Assembly: GCA_964623635.1 (NCBI GenBank) | Contig: CAZUUA010000046.1 | Coordinates: 1-14,453, forward strand | From: UMGS1696 sp964623635 | Lineage (GTDB): Bacteria; Bacillota; Clostridia; Oscillospirales; CAG-272 | Length of the DNA: 14,453 nt | Direction: 5' to 3' | Part shown: piece by piece, positions 13,396 to 14,453 of the stretch | How positions within the stretch are numbered: position 1 is the first letter of the stretch | How the letters are laid out: the number at the start of each line of letters is the position of its first letter | The notes under the pieces: model-generated | The model's input: only the letters and a program-made list of their open reading frames with translations | Databases searched by the model: none | Told to the model about the DNA's origin: nothing | Translations under genes and position numbers: made by a program

Positions 13396-13425
13396 ATTAT
13401 AGCATACTTTTTCCATTGGTGTCAA
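13396..13425 (-). promoter_or_regulatory. sigma-A promoter of rnz
   Basis: On the - strand TTGACA (13425-13420), 18 bases, TATAAT (13401-13396), with an extended TGC before the -10. Both hexamers are perfect. Confidence 0.9.
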
Positions 13426-13488
13426 GTGGGAAGTGGAATTCCTGCGGAATTTCGATCTACGGATTTTCATTCAACGGAACTTTTCCTC

Positions 13489-13517
13489 TTGACAAAGCAG
13501 GGAAGATGCTGTATTAT
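13489..13517 (+). promoter_or_regulatory. sigma-A promoter of the ncRNA candidate
   Basis: TTGACA (13489-13494), 17 bases, TATTAT (13512-13517). The predicted start is near 13524. No coding gene on the + strand follows it. Confidence 0.75.
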
Positions 13518-13523
13518 AGTATG

Positions 13524-13750
13524 ATTGGAAAGGTATGTCAATATAGCAAGCACAAAAAAACCCACAGAGCCGTTTCAAAACAAGCGTAGTAGAAACCCTG
13601 CTTCTGCAAGGACGGTGCCCTCTCGGATGGTTTGTGCTACCAGCTTCCTTTCACTGCGGCGGCGCAGAATGCGTCTCACGGCAAGTGGAGGGAGGTCTGC
13701 ATACCCCGCACCCGAAGTCCAGGCTCCTTTTTACTCTTTGTGGGTTTTTA
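13524..13750 (+). ncRNA. structured non-coding RNA candidate, about 225 bases
   Basis: After the promoter at 13489-13517 the transcript closes on itself: AAAAACCCACA (13556-13566) pairs with TGTGGGTTTTT (13739-13749), and GAGCC (13567-13571) with GGCTC (13722-13726). Further in, GGAC (13610-13613) pairs with GTCC (13717-13720) and GGTGC (13614-13618) with GCACC (13708-13712). A small stem, CTGCG/CGCAG, lies near 13653-13666. The 3' end is T-rich, so the closing stem may double as terminator. The long paired closing stem recalls 6S RNA, but I cannot match its conserved bases, and SRP RNA motifs are absent. The - strand would end in a longer T-run, but no - strand promoter was found. Confidence 0.5.
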
Positions 13751-13821
13751 CGCTCATCTCTATCTCGGTTTCCGTAGGCGTTTTTACCAAAATATGATGG
13801 AAGTTATCGGTGGATCACCGT

Positions 13822-14148
13822 TTACTTTTCGTCGTCATCATAGAAGATGTCGGAGAATTCGTCGTCGAAGATATCGGCGATGCGATCGAACTCGTCGTCG
13901 TCTTCGATGGTCTCCAGCATTTCCTCGCCGTTTTCGTCCTCGGTACACTTGAGGATCACGTATTCATCGGATTCCTCTTCGCCGTTTTCGTCCACGGGGA
14001 TCAGTGCTTTATATACATTTCCTTCGTTCTCCAAAGTACCCAGCAGGGCGAAGGTCAGCTCATTGCCGTCCTCATCGGTGAGGGTATAGATCTCGGGATC
14101 GTATTCTTCGTTTTCGTTCTGGTTATCGAAAATCTGGTCCTTATCCAT
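13822..14148 (-). CDS. acidic DUF1292 (YrzB-like) protein
   Basis: A 108-residue, strongly acidic protein beginning MDKDQIFDNQNENEEYDPEIYTLTDEDG. The pattern IYTLTDEDGNELTFALLGTLE...YKALIPVDE...YVILKCTEDENGEE is the DUF1292 domain, as in Bacillus YrzB, of unknown function. The C-terminal tail is almost all Asp/Glu/Phe (DEFSDIFYDDDEK). Start ATG 14148 is chosen because AAAGGA lies 9 bases upstream; the longer open frame to 14370 reads through the promoter and repeat DNA. In many Firmicutes this gene lies near ruvX and alaS, which are not visible here. It has its own promoter at 14198-14226. Confidence 0.88.
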   Translation of the reverse strand: MDKDQIFDNQNENEEYDPEIYTLTDEDGNELTFALLGTLENEGNVYKALIPVDENGEEESDEYVILKCTEDENGEEMLETIEDDDEFDRIADIFDDEFSDIFYDDDEK

Positions 14149-14197
14149 TGTGCAGGATCCTTTCTTGGGTTTTGCCCCTTGCATCTTGTCTGGTATT

Positions 14198-14226
14198 ATT
14201 GTACACTTTTTTGTGCGCTTTGTCAA
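14198..14226 (-). promoter_or_regulatory. sigma-A promoter of the DUF1292 gene
   Basis: On the - strand TTGACA (14226-14221), 17 bases, TACAAT (14203-14198). Its spacer AAGCGCACAAAAAAGTG resembles that of the antisense-RNA promoter at 12320-12348. Confidence 0.85.
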
Positions 14227-14261
14227 TAGGGAATTTGCGTTTCGCCGCAATTTTTTCTCCA

Positions 14262-14453
14262 CGGCCCTGGTGGCACGCCAATGGGGTGACCCCATTTGCC
14301 CCGTTTTTTCTTCAAACTGCGTTTGGGCTGGGGACTCCATGGGGTGCCCCCATGTGCCCTTTTTCTTCAACTGGCGTTGAGCTTTTTACCCCATGGGATT
14401 TTTCCGAAAAGTTTCGGAATGACTGCCTTGTACAGGCAGTACTCAGAGGGCAA
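14262..14453. repeat. composite interspersed repeat R5, cut by the window end
   Basis: Carries, in order, AATGGGGTGACCCCATT, CAAACTGCGTTTGGGCTGG, CATGGGGTGCCCCCATG, CAACTGGCGTTGAGC, ACCCCATGGGATTTTTCCG, TTCCGAAAAGTTTCGGAA and ACTGCCTTGTACAGGCAGT (14422-14440). The same modules in the same order form the right arm of the 1 kb element read in reverse (9238 back to 9040). Almost every module is itself a short hairpin. Confidence 0.85.

Noticed and set aside
13630..13680. SRP RNA signature (GAAAGGAAGC on the - strand)
   Set aside because: The invariant GGAAGGAAGCAGC loop sequence is not matched and the surrounding helix is missing.
13525..13797. 90-codon + strand ORF after the orphan promoter
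   Set aside because: No ribosome site; basic, low-complexity composition; it overlaps the helices of the ncRNA candidate.

Overview
The window looks like a chromosomal segment from a spore-forming Firmicute, probably class Clostridia (Oscillospirales/Ruminococcaceae-like), with moderately high GC. This is inferred from spoIIE, a noc-soj-spo0J partition cluster with two parS sites, an RNase M5-type Toprim protein, a YrzB/DUF1292 protein, a RNase Z and near-consensus sigma-A promoters (TTGACA-N17/18-TATAAT). No tRNA, rRNA or CRISPR array was seen. I ran no database search.

Layout. 1-1500: possible 3' tip of an upstream gene, rnmV on the + strand with an in-frame repeat inside it, then two gene remnants (a YPFLTL...TEIVHSE family protein and a DUF4160 protein) joined out of frame by an apparent deletion. 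1500-5414: spoIIE and a membrane-anchored MORN-repeat protein, both on the - strand. 5503-10583: the partition region, all on the - strand, reading from the right as noc, a ~1 kb imperfect inverted repeat, two parS sites plus a Noc-box-like site and the soj promoter, then soj, spo0J and a small two-helix membrane protein. 10587-11516: metA, with residues of an acetyl-CoA-type enzyme. 11837-12348: a compact locus made of a consensus promoter, a structured leader, a 71-residue membrane peptide and a convergent antisense RNA with its own consensus promoter and intrinsic terminator. This has the architecture of a type I toxin-antitoxin system and is the best candidate here for something undescribed. 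12464-14148: rnz, a probable structured ncRNA on the + strand, and the DUF1292 gene. 14262-14453: another copy of the interspersed repeat, cut by the window edge.

How the parts work together. Soj, Spo0J, Noc and the parS/Noc-box cluster form a chromosome partition and nucleoid-occlusion module; the Noc paralogue carries the residues known to switch specificity from parS to the Noc box. SpoIIE acts later, in forespore sigma-F activation. RNase M5-like and RNase Z are RNA-maturation enzymes.

Non-coding DNA is unusually rich. At least one family of modular, palindrome-rich repeats (CAACTGGCGTTGGGC-like, CCCATGGGG-like and CCGAAGATTTCGG-like blocks) occurs at 5503, 8248-9238, 10410 and 14262. 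A second, leader-like repeat lies upstream of both spoIIE and noc, and a TCTGACTTC-type repeat occurs at least three times.
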